Shown piece by piece: positions 23,229 to 32,879 of a DNA stretch of 64,000 nt (the first letter of the stretch is position 1; every line of letters starts with the position of its first letter). A program made the translations under genes and the position numbers. The notes under the pieces are model-generated. The model was not told the DNA's origin, made no database searches, and saw only the letters and a program-made list of their open reading frames with translations. Source of the stretch: Granulicella pectinivorans (GTDB lineage Bacteria; Acidobacteriota; Terriglobia; Terriglobales; Acidobacteriaceae); NCBI RefSeq assembly GCF_900114625.1, contig NZ_FOZL01000001.1:1674001-1738000 (forward strand), read 5' to 3'.

Positions 23229-25598
23229 TTACTCCATATCCAGTGGCTTGCGCGCAAAGTAGTACAGGCTGAAGGCCAGCAACCCGAACATCAGTATGCT
23301 CAGCCAGTCATGCGCGATCGAGTGCGCGCTGAACGAGGCAGGGAAGCGCGGCACGGTCTTGTCGAAGTAGTTCTCATAGAACTTGAGGCACACTCCCAGC
23401 AGTCCGAAGAGGCCTCCTGCTGCGATCAGTCCCGATGCATACAGCGACCCCGGCGAGATCTCCGAATCCACTTCGATCTCGCGTGCCGTGAGATCGAGCG
23501 GGACCGGCGCGTTGGGATCGAGGATGGCCGGATCGGCCGGATCGAAGCCGGGGTGCGCGGCCATCCAAGCGGTGCGGTCGCTCTGCCATAGCTCGGCTGA
23601 GAGCTTGTTCTCCGCAGCCGTCTGCTTGGCGTGGTGGTGCAGGATAGCGCGGTCGATCATCCACCGCATCACACCGCCCACGAAGATCGCCAGCGTCGTC
23701 GCAATCGAGAGATACGCGCCCACGGCAAACGTCAGCGAGCGAACCCCCAGCAGCTCGACGACGATCACCAGTGCCACGCCGAGCAGCACCAGACCCCAGG
23801 GCAGTTTGCGCGAGAGAATGCCGTTGATCACGGTCGCCATCAGGCGTCCCTGCGGAGCCGCCACCTGTTCCGAGCCGATGCCCTGGATCCACTGGATCTC
23901 GATCTTGCCCGTCGTGGGGTTGAGCAGGTACTTGCCATCGGGCAGCGTGCTCGATCCGATGACGTTCAGCAACGTATACGCATGCGGGTCGGCGACGACA
24001 TCGCCATTGTCCGCCGCACCGGACTTCGAGGAGAGATGGAACGGTTTATGCGAGTAAGGGCCCTTGTCCTGCACTCCATCGGCATACATGCTGGAGGTTA
24101 CGGCGATGGGTGTGGGCAGCCGCTGGAAGGTCTCGAGACCGTTGTTCATCGCCGAGAGCGTGGCTCCAATCGATACCACGGAGATAATGACGCCGACCAT
24201 CACGGCGACCTGTTGCTTCCAGGGGGTGGCTCCGATCAGATATCCAGTCTTCAGATCCTGCGCGGTGTCGCCGGCGTTCGAGGCCGCGATGCAGACGATG
24301 CCGCCGATCGTGATGGCCAACGCGCCAAAGGCCGGTGCGGTCCACCCACGCACCAGAAAGATGGCGGTGGTGGCCATCAGGGTCGCGATCGTCATGCCGG
24401 AGACAGGCGACGACGACGATCCCACGATGCCCACGATGCGCGCCGAAACGGCGACGAACAGAAAGCCGAACACGACCACCAGCAGGGCGGCGGAGATATT
24501 GGCGAAGAGTCCCACCTGCGCTCCGGGGACGGGGTGGAACTGGAGGAACGCAACCATCAGCACGATCAGCAGGACGGACCCGATCAGCACGGCGGACATG
24601 GGCAGATCGTGAGCGGTACGAATCGTCCGCGTGGACCTGCTCGCAGCCGGACTCTTGGCCTTCATGGAGCGGATGCCTTCCATCAGCGCTGAGACGATGG
24701 TCGGTGCGGTGCGCAGGAGCGTGATGAGTCCGGCTGCGGCGACGGCTCCCGCGCCCATGGGACGGACGTACGTCTTCCAGAGCGTCGACGGATCCATCTG
24801 CCCGATGGGAATGGTTCCGGGATAGAGCGGCACGGTAAGGTGTCCGCCGAAAAACGAGATGGCGGGCATCAGCACCAGCCAGGAGAAGCATCCACCGGCG
24901 AGCATGACAGCCGCGACGCGAATGCCGATGATGTAGCCGACGCCGAGGTACTCCGGGGTACAGTCGGCGCGAATGGCGGCGCCCTTCAGCAGATGCTGCG
25001 GACCGAAGTCAGGCTCGTAGTTCGGGCCGGAGGGCCACAGGCGGAGCAGGTACTCGTTCTGGAACAGCGCATAGAGGCCACCCATGCCAAGGCCCCAGAA
25101 GACACGGGACGCGAACGATCCGCCGCGCTCGCCCGCCATCAGAACGTCGGCGCAGGCGGTGCCTTCGGGGTAGAGGAGGGTCTCGTGTTCATCGACGATG
25201 AGCTGTCGTCGCAGCGGAATCATGAACAGCACGCCCAGCCACCCGCCAAACAGCGCCAGCGCGAAGATGCGTGTGGACTCCAGATCGAAACCCAGAAAGA
25301 TCAGCGCGGGCAGTGTAAAGATGACGCCCGAGGCAATCGACTGGCCTGCGTTGCCCACCGTCTGGACGATGTTGTTTTCAAGGATCGATGCCTTGCCGAA
25401 GGCGCGCAGAATGGTGATCGAAAGGACCGAGATCGGGATGGAGGCGGCCACCGTAAGTCCGGCGCGAAGTCCGACATAGACCGTCACGGCGCCAAAGAGG
25501 ACCGCGAAGATGGCTCCGAGGATGACGGCGCGCGGCGTAAACTCGGCGCGCGATTCGGAGGCGGGGACGAAGGGCTGGAACGACTTGCTTGCGGCCAT
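23229..25598 (-). CDS. OPT family oligopeptide transporter
   Basis: A 789-residue integral membrane protein with about 16 hydrophobic segments. Signature stretches are AEFTPRAVILGAIFAVLFGA, the NNIVQTVGNAGQSIASGVIF motif, and GIIVCIAASNAGDTAQDLKTG-like residues near the middle (CIAASNAGDTAQD). The bacterial OPT family imports small peptides, or in some cases metal chelates, by proton coupling. MAASKSF at 25596-25598 is chosen, because the upstream 36 codons are proline-rich and cross the promoter of the divergent comF gene. Size and motifs are normal. No linked peptidase is adjacent. Confidence 0.9.
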   Translation of the reverse strand: MAASKSFQPFVPASESRAEFTPRAVILGAIFAVLFGAVTVYVGLRAGLTVAASIPISVLSITILRAFGKASILENNIVQTVGNAGQSIASGVIFTLPALIFLGFDLESTRIFALALFGGWLGVLFMIPLRRQLIVDEHETLLYPEGTACADVLMAGERGGSFASRVFWGLGMGGLYALFQNEYLLRLWPSGPNYEPDFGPQHLLKGAAIRADCTPEYLGVGYIIGIRVAAVMLAGGCFSWLVLMPAISFFGGHLTVPLYPGTIPIGQMDPSTLWKTYVRPMGAGAVAAAGLITLLRTAPTIVSALMEGIRSMKAKSPAASRSTRTIRTAHDLPMSAVLIGSVLLIVLMVAFLQFHPVPGAQVGLFANISAALLVVVFGFLFVAVSARIVGIVGSSSSPVSGMTIATLMATTAIFLVRGWTAPAFGALAITIGGIVCIAASNAGDTAQDLKTGYLIGATPWKQQVAVMVGVIISVVSIGATLSAMNNGLETFQRLPTPIAVTSSMYADGVQDKGPYSHKPFHLSSKSGAADNGDVVADPHAYTLLNVIGSSTLPDGKYLLNPTTGKIEIQWIQGIGSEQVAAPQGRLMATVINGILSRKLPWGLVLLGVALVIVVELLGVRSLTFAVGAYLSIATTLAIFVGGVMRWMIDRAILHHHAKQTAAENKLSAELWQSDRTAWMAAHPGFDPADPAILDPNAPVPLDLTAREIEVDSEISPGSLYASGLIAAGGLFGLLGVCLKFYENYFDKTVPRFPASFSAHSIAHDWLSILMFGLLAFSLYYFARKPLDME

Positions 25599-25893
25599 CT
25601 GGTTTGGGGCTCCCGGGTACGGCTTGGTTGGGTTGATGGGAGTGTACCAGTGAAGGCAGGGTTTCGGGGTCAGGGTTGAGGGTTCGGCAAACGAACAAAA
25701 ATGCACTCCGATCCATGCATCCCGATCGCTGAGACCTCTCTTTGCGCTATACTGCGGGCATTGGCGCTTCGCAGACTGCGAATGGCGCGCCGGCGAATGA
25801 GGTGCGGTCTTCAGCGAGAGCTTGAAGGTTCAAACGCTCGGGGTTGGCGGTCCGCCTGGGAGAGTTCCCGGGGGGGCAACAGCATGGCGCGCG

Positions 25894-26763
25894 GTGTCGC
25901 GTGTGCTGCGAAGTCAGCGCGTGGCCGCTGAAGATATCTTAAGTACAGTGTTTCCCGGGGACTGCCGCGTATGCGGCGGTCCCTTGTCGTTTGTGATGGC
26001 AGGCGGCGCCGGTCCGGTCTGCCCGAGATGCGTCGGTGCCGTCCGGCCCCAGCGCGGAGGCCTCTGCAGCATATGCGGCGAAGCGCTCGGCATGGAGAGC
26101 GAGCGTTTCTTCGCGCAGAGCCTTTATGGTGTGCGATGCGGCGAGTGCCGTCTGGCGCCTCCCACCTTTCTCCGCGCGGTAGCCTACGGGCTCTACGCGG
26201 ATGAGCTCCGCGAGATGGTGCATTTGCTGAAGTATGAGCGGGTTGCGAGCGTAGCCCCGGTCCTGGGCCGGATGCTCGCGACGGCGGTCCAGGACCTCGG
26301 CTTGACGGATGCCCTGGTCGTCGCGGTACCTCTCTTCCCGGCCAAACAGCGTGTCCGCGGCTACAACCAGGCAGTCTTGCTGGCCAATGAGGCTCTGCGC
26401 CGCCTGCCCGGTCTGATCGCCGCCCACAAGGTTCTGCACCGCACCCGCGATACCGAGAGCCAATTCGCCCTCACCCCGCGCATGCGCCGCAGGAATCTGC
26501 GCGGAGCCTTTGTCGTCGCCGACGCCAGACGCATCGCCGGGCGCGAAGTTCTTCTGGTCGACGACATCTACACCACCGGCGCCACGGCCCGGGAGTGTGC
26601 GCGCGTTCTGGTCGCAGCGGGAGCCGCCAAGGTCTGGGTCGCAACCCTGGCCCGCGCGCAAAAGGAATCGGTCGGGTTCTGGGACGGTACTGTCCGGAGC
26701 CCGGTTGGATTTGGTCAAGCAGGTCAAACAGCTACGAGTTCTGATGACGGAGGATTTTTCTGA
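25894..26763 (+). CDS. comF: ComF family phosphoribosyltransferase-like protein
   Basis: ComF proteins aid DNA uptake or processing during transformation. The N-terminal zinc-binding part has CRVCGG, CPRCVG, CSICGE and CGECRL. The C-terminal PRTase domain has the PRPP loop VLLVDDIYTTGAT. After it comes an unusual tail of about 35 residues (ESVGFWDGTV...). The start is unclear: the frame is open from TTG at 25822, but the first residues there are Gly/Pro-rich, so GTG at 25894 is offered, giving 289 residues. A possible -10 TATACT is at 25748. The stop TGA shares its last base with the next ATG, so the genes are coupled. Confidence 0.85.
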   Translation: MSRVLRSQRVAAEDILSTVFPGDCRVCGGPLSFVMAGGAGPVCPRCVGAVRPQRGGLCSICGEALGMESERFFAQSLYGVRCGECRLAPPTFLRAVAYGLYADELREMVHLLKYERVASVAPVLGRMLATAVQDLGLTDALVVAVPLFPAKQRVRGYNQAVLLANEALRRLPGLIAAHKVLHRTRDTESQFALTPRMRRRNLRGAFVVADARRIAGREVLLVDDIYTTGATARECARVLVAAGAAKVWVATLARAQKESVGFWDGTVRSPVGFGQAGQTATSSDDGGFF

Positions 26764-27425
26764 TGCAGTCTGGAACGCACTCGGGGAAGGCACGGAAACA
26801 GAGGAGTACGAACAAACACGCGGCAGGGTCGCATAGCTCGGGGCGGCTCACGACGGAGCTCGACGTACGGCTGGCGGTCGTGCGTCCAAAGTCCATGCAG
26901 ACGCCGGTGCTGGTGCTGAATGCCAGCTACGAGCCCATCAACATCTGCGGGGCAAAGCGCGCTCTTGTGCTGGTGCTCAAGGGCGTCGCCCGCACGGAGG
27001 AAGAGCAGGGCAACATGCTGCATGCCGCCCGCGTGCGCGTGGCGATGCCGTCGGTCATCCGCCTGCTGGAATACCGGCGCATCCCGCACCAGACCCGGGC
27101 GCTCTCGCGTAAGAACATCCTGCTGCGTGATCGGAACTGCTGCCAGTACTGCTCGGTGGTGCTGACTGCCGGTGAGCTGACGCTCGATCATGTCATTCCG
27201 CGTTCGCGCGGAGGCCTCTCGACCTGGGAGAACCTCGTCGCCTGCTGCCCTTCGTGCAATCGCCGCAAGGGCAACCAGATGCTGCATGAGCTCACCGACA
27301 TGAAGCTCCTGCGCGAGCCCAAGCCGTTCTCGCTGCACACCTCGCGCCACATCATGCGCATGATTGGATCGGCCGACCCGAGCTGGCGCCGCTACCTCTA
27401 CTTCGAAAGCGGAGAGGCCGCGTAA
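26763..27425 (+). CDS. HNH endonuclease family protein
   Basis: The 220-residue protein contains [16 protein letters not shown], the opening of a conserved bacterial HNH family, then DRNCCQYCS and a classic HNH site: [13 protein letters not shown] with the His, [16 protein letters not shown] with the Asn/Cys pairs. Two CxxC pairs bind zinc. The family's role is unknown; members are usually chromosomal, single-copy and not on mobile elements. The ATG overlaps the comF stop. An alternative start, MQTPVLVL at 26895, is where most relatives begin, so the first 44 residues may not be translated. Confidence 0.85.
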   Translation: MQSGTHSGKARKQRSTNKHAAGSHSSGRLTTELDVRLAVVRPKSMQTPVLVLNASYEPINICGAKRALVLVLKGVARTEEEQGNMLHAARVRVAMPSVIRLLEYRRIPHQTRALSRKNILLRDRNCCQYCSVVLTAGELTLDHVIPRSRGGLSTWENLVACCPSCNRRKGNQMLHELTDMKLLREPKPFSLHTSRHIMRMIGSADPSWRRYLYFESGEAA

Positions 27426-27455
27426 GCATCCCGGTGTTGCCGGCTTAAACGATAC

Positions 27456-27503
27456 TGGTCCTCACGTTGTCCGGAGATTGGCTTCCAATCAACGTGAGGA
27501 CCA
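27456..27503. terminator. Bidirectional terminator
   Basis: A 14-bp perfect stem (TGGTCCTCACGTTG at 27456-27469 with CAACGTGAGGACCA at 27490-27503) surrounds a 20-base loop that has its own ATTGG/CCAAT pairing. It separates the converging HNH and fucosidase genes. Confidence 0.85.
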
Positions 27504-27508
27504 TCGTT

Positions 27509-29035
27509 CTAAGCGAGTTCGATCTTGTACGTCAGAGCGATCTCGCTGATCGGCTTCGAAGGTACAGAAGCCTTGAGCCCAGCCGAGCTCTGCGTGAACT
27601 TCACTGCCTCCGAGTACCCCAGAATCCGTACACTCTTCACCTTCGGGCCCGTTCCCAGGCTCTTGATGAGAATGTCCGATGTCGGAGGTCCAAAGACGAA
27701 CGCATACAGCGTCTTGCCCTTGGTCGTGAAGCGAATGTCCTCCGTCCCAAACGGAGGCCGCTTGTCCTCGTTGAATCCTCCATTGCCGGCATTGACCTTC
27801 GTCGACGGCCCCTCGCCGTAGACCGTAAACGGTCGTGTCCCATAGATGCCTTCCGAGTTCACCTGCATCCACTTCGTAATGCCGTTCAGCGTCACCATCT
27901 CGTCGGGGTCGAGCTCGCCTGAGTTCGGCAGCGGGAAGTTCAGCAGCAGGTTCCCGTTCTTGCTCACGATATCGGTCAGCAGTTCGATCACCTTGGCCGA
28001 CGTCTTGTACTTGATGCCGCGGTTGTAGTGCCACTGCCCGATGCATGTATCCGTTTGCCATGGCTTCGGGGCAATCCCATCCGCGACCCCCCGCTCGCGA
28101 TCCAGCGTGCAGGTTCCGACCTCGCACTGCTCCGGCTCCTTGCCGTTGTAGATGGCTTCGGTCCGGCCCTTGTGCAGATTCGCGCTGACGTTATAGACCT
28201 CCGCCACCAGCGAGTTGCCGTACACGTCGAACGGAATCCCGCCGTCCGTGTACAACAGGTCCGGCGAGTGCTGGTCCACCAGATCCTTGATCCGGTTGAA
28301 GTACTGCTTCTTCCAGCGATCCGGTGCCACGCGCCCCATCGCCTTCAGCCCCTTGATCTCTTCCAGCGTCATCCCCGAGAGGTCGTGATAGAGATCCGCA
28401 TACGCCGGGTCGACGCCGTCGTAGGACACGCCCGCCAGAGGCCCGGTCGAGTCCGACAGGTGCGACACCGCCAGCCAGTCGAACGAGTTCGAAAGATGCT
28501 CCGACACGCCAAACCGCAGCCCCCGCGCACGCGCCGCCTTGGCATACTCGCCCACGATGTCTCGCTTCGGCCCATTGGCCACCGCGTTCCAGCGCGGCTG
28601 ATACTTTGAGTTCCACATATCGAAGTTGTCGTGGTGGACGCCCATTGAGACGAAGTACTTCGCGCCAGCGGCTTTGTACAGGTCCATCAGGTGCTCCGGG
28701 TCCCACTTCGCCCCCTTGAACGTGGGAATGTGCTTCTTGTAGCCCTCCTTGGAGGGATGCCCGTAGGTCGCCACCTCGTACTCATACTGTTTCGAGCCCT
28801 GGATATACATATTCCGCGCGTACCAGTCGCCCTTTTCTACGCCCGACTGCGGGCCCCAGTGTGACCAGATGCCGAACTTCGCTTCGGTAAACCACGCCGG
28901 CGTCTCGTAGGTCTTCAGATTTTCGGCGGTGAAGGGACCCTTGGTAATCTGCTGGCCCAGCAGGGTGCGCGGTGCAAGCGTGGCGGCGGCGGCCCCGGTA
29001 AGGAGTTTGAGGGTATGGCGGCGGGTGATGGACAT
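27509..29035 (-). CDS. GH29 alpha-L-fucosidase, Tat-exported
   Basis: The 508-residue enzyme should cleave alpha-L-fucose from glycans. The N-terminus SITRRHTLKLLTGAAAATL is a Tat signal with the twin Arg. The catalytic barrel shows FGIWSHWGPQSG, KYFVSMGVHHDNFDMW and the nucleophile Asp in LLYTDGGIPF. The last 90 residues form a beta-sandwich that probably helps bind substrate. MSITRR at 29033-29035 is preferred because GGAG lies five bases upstream, whereas the frame continues upstream with no signal. It adds to the glycan-degrading set (GH27 nearby). No fucose catabolic genes are adjacent. Confidence 0.93.
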   Translation of the reverse strand: MSITRRHTLKLLTGAAAATLAPRTLLGQQITKGPFTAENLKTYETPAWFTEAKFGIWSHWGPQSGVEKGDWYARNMYIQGSKQYEYEVATYGHPSKEGYKKHIPTFKGAKWDPEHLMDLYKAAGAKYFVSMGVHHDNFDMWNSKYQPRWNAVANGPKRDIVGEYAKAARARGLRFGVSEHLSNSFDWLAVSHLSDSTGPLAGVSYDGVDPAYADLYHDLSGMTLEEIKGLKAMGRVAPDRWKKQYFNRIKDLVDQHSPDLLYTDGGIPFDVYGNSLVAEVYNVSANLHKGRTEAIYNGKEPEQCEVGTCTLDRERGVADGIAPKPWQTDTCIGQWHYNRGIKYKTSAKVIELLTDIVSKNGNLLLNFPLPNSGELDPDEMVTLNGITKWMQVNSEGIYGTRPFTVYGEGPSTKVNAGNGGFNEDKRPPFGTEDIRFTTKGKTLYAFVFGPPTSDILIKSLGTGPKVKSVRILGYSEAVKFTQSSAGLKASVPSKPISEIALTYKIELA

Positions 29036-29259
29036 GCGGACTCCGGAATCGTTGAGATGATTTGACCCGGTGATTGTAGCCAAGTAAACGATAACTTGGC
29101 GAGTCCAAAAAACGAAGCGACTGGTTTGTGAGAGGGAGAGAGCGCGACAGTACAGCCCCCGGAGCGTAAAACTGTAGTTCACAGTGCTAGGTTTTGCGGG
29201 TGATCACTCTCACGACCAGGTGGTTTCAGCGATACGCCAGACGGGAAAGGAGAGACGTG

Positions 29260-29595
29260 ATGACGACGAAAAAGAAGGCTAGCCCTCTCGGCTACGCCAT
29301 TCTGGAGATGGCCGAGGAGCAGCACCGGTTTGGCATCATGGACGATGCGACGTATGGCAAGATCACGTTGCGTCACTTCGGCAACAAGGTGCTCGAGACC
29401 ATGCAACCGATCAGCGGAGAGGACATTCGTGCCGTCCGGGAGAGGGAAAATCTCAGCCAGGCCGCCTTCGCCCGCTATCTCAACCTGACCGCCGGATACG
29501 TCTCCCAGTTGGAGCGCGGAATAAAGCGTCCGACCGGTCCCGCGCTGGCACTCCTCAACGTGATTCGCCGTAAAGGCATCGTGGTGATGAACTAA
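29260..29595 (+). CDS. XRE-family antitoxin-like regulator (HigA/NadS type), orphan
   Basis: The 111-residue protein has a basic N-terminus, a central stretch ITLRHFGNKVLETMQPISGEDIRAVRERENLSQ, and a C-terminal XRE helix-turn-helix (QAAFARYLNLTAGYVSQLERG, then RPTGPALALLNVI). This is the NadS/HigA antitoxin layout in which the antitoxin usually lies just after a RelE/HigB-type toxin. Here the upstream neighbour is the divergent fucosidase gene and no toxin frame fits, so it is an orphan that could regulate other genes. AAAGGAGAG five bases before ATG supports the start. Confidence 0.8.
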   Translation: MTTKKKASPLGYAILEMAEEQHRFGIMDDATYGKITLRHFGNKVLETMQPISGEDIRAVRERENLSQAAFARYLNLTAGYVSQLERGIKRPTGPALALLNVIRRKGIVVMN

Positions 29596-29600
29596 GTCTT

Positions 29601-30536
29601 CTACTTCTTCGGTGGAGTCGTCGTCGCCGGTGCATCGGACTGCACATCGCCCGTCGAGATGATCCTCGCCGATCCACGGAACCGCTTGTAATTCGTGTAA
29701 CGGATGATGTTCCTCATATGCACGTCCTGCGACACCGCACCGCGCTGGGCTGCGAAGTGCAGTGTTCCCTCCATCTTGGTGTAGGTCGGGAACCAGTACT
29801 TGCCGTCGATCTGCTCGTAGTAGGTGGTGAAGGGCGGCGAAAGATCCTCATGCCCGGCGCGCGTGTCATCCGGCACGTTCTTGCCATTGATCAGCACAAT
29901 CTGGAAGTCCTGCTGGTCGATCCAGACCTTGCCCTGGTAGTAGCGCTTGTTCTTCTCCATCACCTTGGGCTTTACATCCAGCACGTAGGTGTCGAGCTCA
30001 TCGACCTTTTGCCGCCCCAGGTACGTGATGTTGTACTGCGGCAGCTCCTCGGTGGTCAGCACGAACGGCAGTCTCTGCTCAATGTCCTTGAAGTCGGCCG
30101 GCGACATCATCACGCGCTCCAGCGTGTTCTGCGGCGCGAAGACGACGTGCTCTTCGCGGCGTCCGGTCGTGGGCGAGATGCTGATGTCGGTCACCTGCTG
30201 GTACTCGCCATCGACTTTGTTGGTGTCCTCGGTGATCGTTTGCACCTTCACCGTCTGGCGAAAGACATAGTTCGTCCGCGCCTTGGCGAACTCCGACTCG
30301 CGCGCACCCATCTTCGCGATCAGTTCGTCGGCGGTCAGGCCGGCCGGCAGCGGCGTCGGATCGAGCGGTCCAAAGCCTTCCTGCCCCCCGAGGAAGTTGA
30401 GCCCGGAAACCGCGCCTCCCATTACCAAGGTGCTGTCCGAAGACCCCGCCACCCCGGTGAGCGGCGCGGCATGGACCGATAGGGAGAAAAGAGCGAGGAC
30501 GAAAAGGGTGTGCGAGGCGGTGGTGATCTTCATCAT
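29601..30536 (-). CDS. Secreted LolA-like outer-membrane-associated protein
   Basis: The 311-residue protein has a Sec signal (TLFVLALFSLSVHAAP). The mature part starts with a flexible stretch (PLTGVAGSSDSTLVMGG), then a helix (ADELIAKMGARESEFAKART) and beta strands containing YNITYLGRQKVDELDTYVLDVKPK and YYQGKVWIDQQDFQIV. That order is typical of LolA/LolB-like lipid-binding folds, common in Acidobacteria with no assigned function. The tail is proline/Thr-rich (ATTTPPKK). The start has a modest AGGAAGA upstream. It stands alone and is divergent from the histidine kinase gene. Confidence 0.65.
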   Translation of the reverse strand: MMKITTASHTLFVLALFSLSVHAAPLTGVAGSSDSTLVMGGAVSGLNFLGGQEGFGPLDPTPLPAGLTADELIAKMGARESEFAKARTNYVFRQTVKVQTITEDTNKVDGEYQQVTDISISPTTGRREEHVVFAPQNTLERVMMSPADFKDIEQRLPFVLTTEELPQYNITYLGRQKVDELDTYVLDVKPKVMEKNKRYYQGKVWIDQQDFQIVLINGKNVPDDTRAGHEDLSPPFTTYYEQIDGKYWFPTYTKMEGTLHFAAQRGAVSQDVHMRNIIRYTNYKRFRGSARIISTGDVQSDAPATTTPPKK

Positions 30537-30620
30537 CTGCTGAATCTTCCTGGCGCGGGCGTAAAGACTTCTGTAACAAATTAGACGCCAATTACCGGAT
30601 TAAGGAAACGAAGGACAGGC

Positions 30621-32204
30621 ATGCTGGGGAGATTGAAGGTTTTGTCGGAGTGGTTGGCGAGTTTCCGGGGACCGCATGGGGCCGGCATGCTGCACGGATT
30701 CTGCCTGTCGGCCCTCGGCGGCATGCTCGCGGCTGTCTGGGCGCTCCTGCGCCGCCAGAGGCAGCAGGCCCGCGCAGCCCGCCTGGAACGAGCCCAGTGG
30801 GAGGAGCAGGAGGCCTACGCCCGTCTCGACGTCGCGCTCGGCCCCGGCGGCGACACTCGCCCGCTCGCCCGCCGCGTCTGCCGCGCCGTGATCGAAGCAA
30901 GCCGCTTCCGCCGCATCGCCATGCTCGTCCGCGACGCCGAAGGCAAGCTCTTCGTCGCCGGGAGCTCAGGCATGGACGACCTCACCGTTGGCGCGCTCCA
31001 AACGTGGGGCGTCAGCGTCATCCGCCAGGAGCGCGGACTCGGTCCCGCCGGTCCGGTCAAAGCGCTGGCCCGGGAGAAGATCGGCGCAGGCAGCTTCGTC
31101 ATGCCGATCGCTTCGCCCGACGCCTTCGAGAGCGTGGGCTTCGTCTCTACCGGTCCTCTCGCCGAGACCGACTGCCGCCAGGTCATCGTTACCATGCTCC
31201 GGGGAGCCGGTGGCGCCGTCCTCGGCGCGCTGGTCGTTGGCCTCGCCGCCGATCGTGCAGAGAAGGATCCCATCGCGATGGCTCCCCTCGAGTCCCTCGC
31301 TGTCAAGCTGGCCCGCACCATCGAAAACGCCTCCCTGGCCGAGCGTCTTCTCCGCAGCGAAAAGCTCGCTGGCCTGGGCCAGCTTGCCGGTGGAGTCGCC
31401 CATGAACTCAATAACCCCCTCACCGCCGTCCTCGGGTTCGCAGAACTCATTCTCCAGTCCTCGGAGGACGCCCGTGTTCGCGAGGATGCCGACACCATCA
31501 TCCGCGAAGCCCTGCGCATGAAGGAGACCGTGGAGAGCCTGCTCAACTTCTGGCGGCCCGTCACCCTCCTCGACGAGCCCGTGGCCATCGAGGCGCTCCT
31601 TGACGAGGTCGCCAGGGCCTGCGCCGGCAAACTCAGCGAGCGCGGTGTCCGCCTGGTCGTCGAAACCGGCGAAGCCATGCCCTCGGTCCGGGGTAACCGC
31701 GACCGGCTCCGCCAGATCCTGGAGCACCTCCTCAACAACGCCGCTCAGGCCATCGCCGCCGGCAGGGAGCGCCGACGCAGCGGAGACGGACCCAGGGCCG
31801 GTACGCCGGAGATGCGCGGAACCAGCCTCCCCCGCGGGGCCGACGAGGGTGATCTCTCGCCCACCATCCGCATCACCGTCAGCCACGACGGCCAGACCAT
31901 GCACCTGATCGTCTCGGACACCGGCCCCGGCTTCCGCGAGCCTGCTCGCGCCTTCGACCCCTTCTACACCACGCGCCAGCCGGGCGAGGGAGCCGGTCTC
32001 GGTCTTTCCATCTGCTATGGAATCGTCCGCGAACACGGCGGCGAGATCTCCGCCTTCAACCTGCATCCACACGGAGCGGCGGTGGTCGTGGAGCTGCCCG
32101 TTCGCGAGATGAAGAGCTCAGGCGCAACGGCTTCCGCACCGAAAGCTACGTCTCTACGGAAGCACGAGGGCGTCCGGATCGACCGCGATCCCGGTCCTGG
32201 GTAG
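30621..32204 (+). CDS. Sensor histidine kinase with GAF-like domain
   Basis: This 527-residue protein has a short membrane segment near residue 30 (LSALGGMLAAVWALL), a GAF-like sensory region of about 180 residues (TRPLARRVCRAVIEASRFRRIAMLV...), and a transmitter module. The H-box is GGVAHELNNPLTAVLGF near residue 255, the N-box is HLLNNAAQA, and the ATP lid shows DTGPGF, FYTT and GAGLGLS. It would phosphorylate a partner response regulator; none is adjacent. The last 51 bases of the gene overlap the end of the converging acyltransferase, so the C-terminal tail (after ELPVREM) may be non-essential. Confidence 0.9.
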   Translation: MLGRLKVLSEWLASFRGPHGAGMLHGFCLSALGGMLAAVWALLRRQRQQARAARLERAQWEEQEAYARLDVALGPGGDTRPLARRVCRAVIEASRFRRIAMLVRDAEGKLFVAGSSGMDDLTVGALQTWGVSVIRQERGLGPAGPVKALAREKIGAGSFVMPIASPDAFESVGFVSTGPLAETDCRQVIVTMLRGAGGAVLGALVVGLAADRAEKDPIAMAPLESLAVKLARTIENASLAERLLRSEKLAGLGQLAGGVAHELNNPLTAVLGFAELILQSSEDARVREDADTIIREALRMKETVESLLNFWRPVTLLDEPVAIEALLDEVARACAGKLSERGVRLVVETGEAMPSVRGNRDRLRQILEHLLNNAAQAIAAGRERRRSGDGPRAGTPEMRGTSLPRGADEGDLSPTIRITVSHDGQTMHLIVSDTGPGFREPARAFDPFYTTRQPGEGAGLGLSICYGIVREHGGEISAFNLHPHGAAVVVELPVREMKSSGATASAPKATSLRKHEGVRIDRDPGPG

Positions 32205-32807
32205 CTGCTCCCCATAGAAATACGCGACACGCTGCCGCACCAGTTCTTCCTCGACATTCGGATCGAACGACGAGGCACGCCGCTCAATGATGGCGTGCCA
32301 CGGAAGCGCATCGGTCCGCGCCTGCAGACGCGCCACATAGTCGTCCACGGACCCGATTACCCGCGCGGGAACGCCTCCCACGATCGATCCCGGCGGAACA
32401 TCCTCATGCACCACCGCCCCGGCGGCGACGATGGCGTTCGGCCCGATCGTCACGCCCGGCAGGATCATCGCACCGTACCCGATAAACACGTTGTCCCGAA
32501 TGTCGATCTTGCCCACGCACTCCAGGCTGCATCCGTAGGCGCGGTTCAGCATGGCAATCTCCCCGCCATGGCCGATCAGCGTGCAGGTTGAAAACTGCAC
32601 GTTATTGCCGATCTTCACGTACGCCGGATCCAGAAATACGGTGGTCTTGCGGATGCTGACATTCTCGCCCATGGAGTGGAAGCCGCCGAACCGGCGAAGG
32701 TATTCCGTGTACTCCCCCGACCACGGATGGCACATTCTGCGGTAGATCCCCGAGCATACGTCGTGATTTTCCGCCAGATAGCGGAAGAAAGCTTTGAGCA
32801 GGCTCAT
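32154..32807 (-). CDS. Hexapeptide-repeat acyltransferase
   Basis: This 217-residue protein has left-handed beta-helix repeats (MGENVSIRKTTVFLD, AYVKIGNNVQFSTC, IDIRDNVFIGYGAMIL, VTIGPNAIVAAGAVV). The catalytic-loop VPPGSIVGGVPARVIG is typical of LacA/NodL/Vat acetyltransferases, which use acetyl-CoA on sugars or similar. The N-terminal 40 residues (FFRYLAENHDVCSGIYRRM) are helical. The frame is open to 33500, but MSLLKAFF at 32805-32807 is chosen; the upstream part overlaps the divergent peptidase gene. A -10-like TATATT nine bases before the ATG suggests a near-leaderless message. Confidence 0.85.
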   Translation of the reverse strand: MSLLKAFFRYLAENHDVCSGIYRRMCHPWSGEYTEYLRRFGGFHSMGENVSIRKTTVFLDPAYVKIGNNVQFSTCTLIGHGGEIAMLNRAYGCSLECVGKIDIRDNVFIGYGAMILPGVTIGPNAIVAAGAVVHEDVPPGSIVGGVPARVIGSVDDYVARLQARTDALPWHAIIERRASSFDPNVEEELVRQRVAYFYGEQLPRTGIAVDPDALVLP

Positions 32808-32879
32808 GGTGCGGCAAATATACACCAGGGCTTCGTCGCTCAGCCGACGCTGTACCGCCGAATGCTCTAGACTGGCGCG

